NCBI GenBank assembly: GCA_036401375.1
Contig: DASWVB010000013.1
Span: forward strand, 62,001-126,000
Length of the DNA: 64,000 bases
From: DASWUZ01 sp036401375
GTDB taxonomy: Bacteria > Acidobacteriota > Terriglobia > Terriglobales > Acidobacteriaceae
Direction of reading: 5' to 3'
Positions 62,672 to 64,000 of the stretch are shown here, piece by piece (the stretch's first letter is position 1; the number at the start of each line of letters is the position of its first letter). The translations under genes were made by a program, and so were the position numbers. The notes beneath the pieces were generated by a model. The model saw nothing but the letters and a program-made list of their open reading frames with translations. It was not told the origin of the DNA and ran no database searches.

Positions 62672-64000
62672 TGGAGCTTGCTCTCAGCGATCTTGACCAG
62701 TCCGTTGACCGTACCGACGTAGAGGACGCCTCTGTCTACGGCGAGGGCGGTTACGTCGAGCGACGGCAGCCCGGCGGTGACCGTCTTCCATCGCGTGCCG
62801 GTTGCGTCGCCTACCAGCAGCCCCTGACCAAGCGTCCCGGCAAAGACCAGACGCCCGTCCGCCAGCATCGCTCCCGGATTGATGACCGTATTCCTGTTGG
62901 TGGCATCGGTCGAGCTAATGCTTCCGTCTGCTGCCATGCGGAGCACTCCGGCGCCGTAGGTACCGACCAGCCATTCGTCTGCCAGCGGGACGAGGCCGGT
63001 GATCCAGTTGTGCGTGAGCCCGGAGGTCGAGGTAGTGAGGTTCCTCTGCACCGCGTCGCCTGAGAGAAGCGAAAGACCGCCGAGGGTTCCAACCAGGAGC
63101 TGATTTCCCTTCGCGCCGAGGGCGTAGACGTGGTTGTTGACGAGTCCCTGAAAGGCGTACATGCTGTGCGCGCCGCTCTTGTCGAGGAAGGTGATGCCGG
63201 CGGGGGTGCCTGCGACCATGCCGTCGCGATAGAGCGCGACGTCGGTGACGTGGTTGGCGATCAGGCCCGATTCGCGGGTGAGCACCTGCCTCTGCCGGCC
63301 GTCGCGGTTGAAGAAGACAAGGCCGTTGGCGGTGGCGACTACCACTGCGGCGTGCCGGGTGTCTTCAACGACGCGATTGATGCAGAAGACGTGCTCCGTC
63401 TCGGCGTGAACAGGCTCGCCTCCGTTTGCGGGCAGGATGTCGAGACCGCGGTCGAAGTAGCCGACCCACAGCCCTCCATCGGAGGCGGCCATGAGCGAGG
63501 AGACATTCCGGTCCGTGAGCATGCCGGGCTGGCCGGCCAGCACCTCGCTCCACTGCCCGCCAGGCTGCTGCCGGAGCAGGCCCTCATCGGCCACGGCGTA
63601 GTTGCTTCCTGCCACGGTCAGGAACTGCTCTACCGTGGCGGTAGCGGCGCGGTTGAGATTGGAGCTGCGGGGTGAGGGAACGGCGGGGTCGATGACGCGT
63701 CCGTGGTCGAGGTCCTCGCCGCTGCCGGCGTCTGAGGTTCGGCCTACGGTCATGTCAATGGGCCGGCGGGTTGCAAGACCAGTCCCCTGCTGCGCCAGCG
63801 AGACCTGCAGAACGCCCGACTCGACCTGGCCGACGAGCAACGATGTTCCGTCGGCAAGCAGCGCATGCGCAAAGCGCCCCCTGGCGAGAATCCGGCTCAC
63901 TTTGCCGGCCTGCAGCTCCGCAACGCTGACGGGCGTGCCCACGTAGACGCGTCCGGCGCCGAGCGCGATCGCCTCGACACGGGCGTCGGGCAGTCCATCC
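62668..64000 (-). CDS. Beta-propeller protein, C-terminal part (5' end outside window)
   Basis: The frame is open to the window edge: upstream of GTG 63942 it still reads DGLPDARVEAIALGAGRVYV, a normal propeller strand, so the gene begins outside. At least 443 aa are visible. The repeats are of the two-component-regulator-propeller type: NNHVYALGAKGNQLLVGTLG, LTHNWITGLVPLADEWLVGT, LPSLDVTALAVDRGVLYVGT and DRNVSSLMAASDGGLWVGY. Such blades are typical of periplasmic sensor parts. No kinase part follows, because the gene ends after the propeller. It is first in the visible part of the six-gene overlapping operon. Confidence 0.85.
   Translation of the reverse strand, partial: DGLPDARVEAIALGAGRVYVGTPVSVAELQAGKVSRILARGRFAHALLADGTSLLVGQVESGVLQVSLAQQGTGLATRRPIDMTVGRTSDAGSGEDLDHGRVIDPAVPSPRSSNLNRAATATVEQFLTVAGSNYAVADEGLLRQQPGGQWSEVLAGQPGMLTDRNVSSLMAASDGGLWVGYFDRGLDILPANGGEPVHAETEHVFCINRVVEDTRHAAVVVATANGLVFFNRDGRQRQVLTRESGLIANHVTDVALYRDGMVAGTPAGITFLDKSGAHSMYAFQGLVNNHVYALGAKGNQLLVGTLGGLSLLSGDAVQRNLTTSTSGLTHNWITGLVPLADEWLVGTYGAGVLRMAADGSISSTDATNRNTVINPGAMLADGRLVFAGTLGQGLLVGDATGTRWKTVTAGLPSLDVTALAVDRGVLYVGTVNGLVKIAESKLQ

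Overview
The window is GC-rich, densely coded bacterial chromosome. The gene families point to a soil Acidobacteriota of the Terriglobia type: a twin-arginine DUF1501 protein, tricorn-like S41 protease, split LigD-type repair enzymes, zinc-ribbon membrane proteins, RAYT/REP repeats, a CIRCE-controlled groESL operon, and frequent TTG and GTG starts. This placement is an inference from gene content; no rRNA or tRNA gene was found. I saw no prophage, conjugative element or CRISPR array.

Layout. 1-2186: tail of a histidine kinase, an Rcp1-type response regulator and a receiver-PAS-kinase hybrid. 2294-5495: glycogen debranching enzyme and a Gfo/Idh/MocA dehydrogenase. 5695-9266 (minus): secA and a small membrane protein. 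9288-10808: a GNAT acetyltransferase broken by an in-frame amber codon, a PIN-type toxin-antitoxin pair and a small antitoxin-like gene. 10901-13476: mtnA, two very small genes (a membrane peptide and a three-CxxC zinc protein) and an alpha/beta-hydrolase-fold protein without its catalytic residues. 13660-18865: DUF1501 protein, a hypothetical, LigD-like polymerase and ATP-dependent DNA ligase facing each other, and an Hsp15-like S4 protein. 18830-22500: a repeat-rich island with at least eight copies of one hairpin family around a RAYT transposase and beside a multicopper oxidase. 22625-24893 (minus): groES-groEL behind a sigma70-like promoter and CIRCE operator. 24969-37654: BAAT-type hydrolase, EamA transporter, HtrA protease, secreted small proteins, a tricorn-like protease, lysA, and two zinc-ribbon membrane proteins, one a site-2 protease.

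37854-47484 is an efflux locus. A TolC-MFP-RND operon converges on an OmpR-type regulator, its kinase and a YncE-like beta-propeller. The same 17-bp direct-repeat box (TTMAGS-N5-TTAAGS, 11-bp period) lies in front of the RND operon, in front of the regulator gene and in front of the distant multicopper oxidase. This suggests an autoregulated, possibly copper/metal-responsive regulon. Box and ATG are exactly 24 nt apart at two of the sites, with no Shine-Dalgarno, which suggests leaderless transcripts.

48998-64000 (minus) is the most unusual region: six tightly overlapping genes, the first running off the window. They encode a beta-propeller protein, a VIT/von Willebrand A protein, a 2498-residue TPR protein, a DUF3352-like exported protein, a minimal penicillin-binding transpeptidase and a SpoIID/LytB-type putative glycan-cleaving enzyme. 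Four-base overlaps at three junctions suggest translational coupling and one shared envelope or peptidoglycan function. I do not recognise this combination as a named system.
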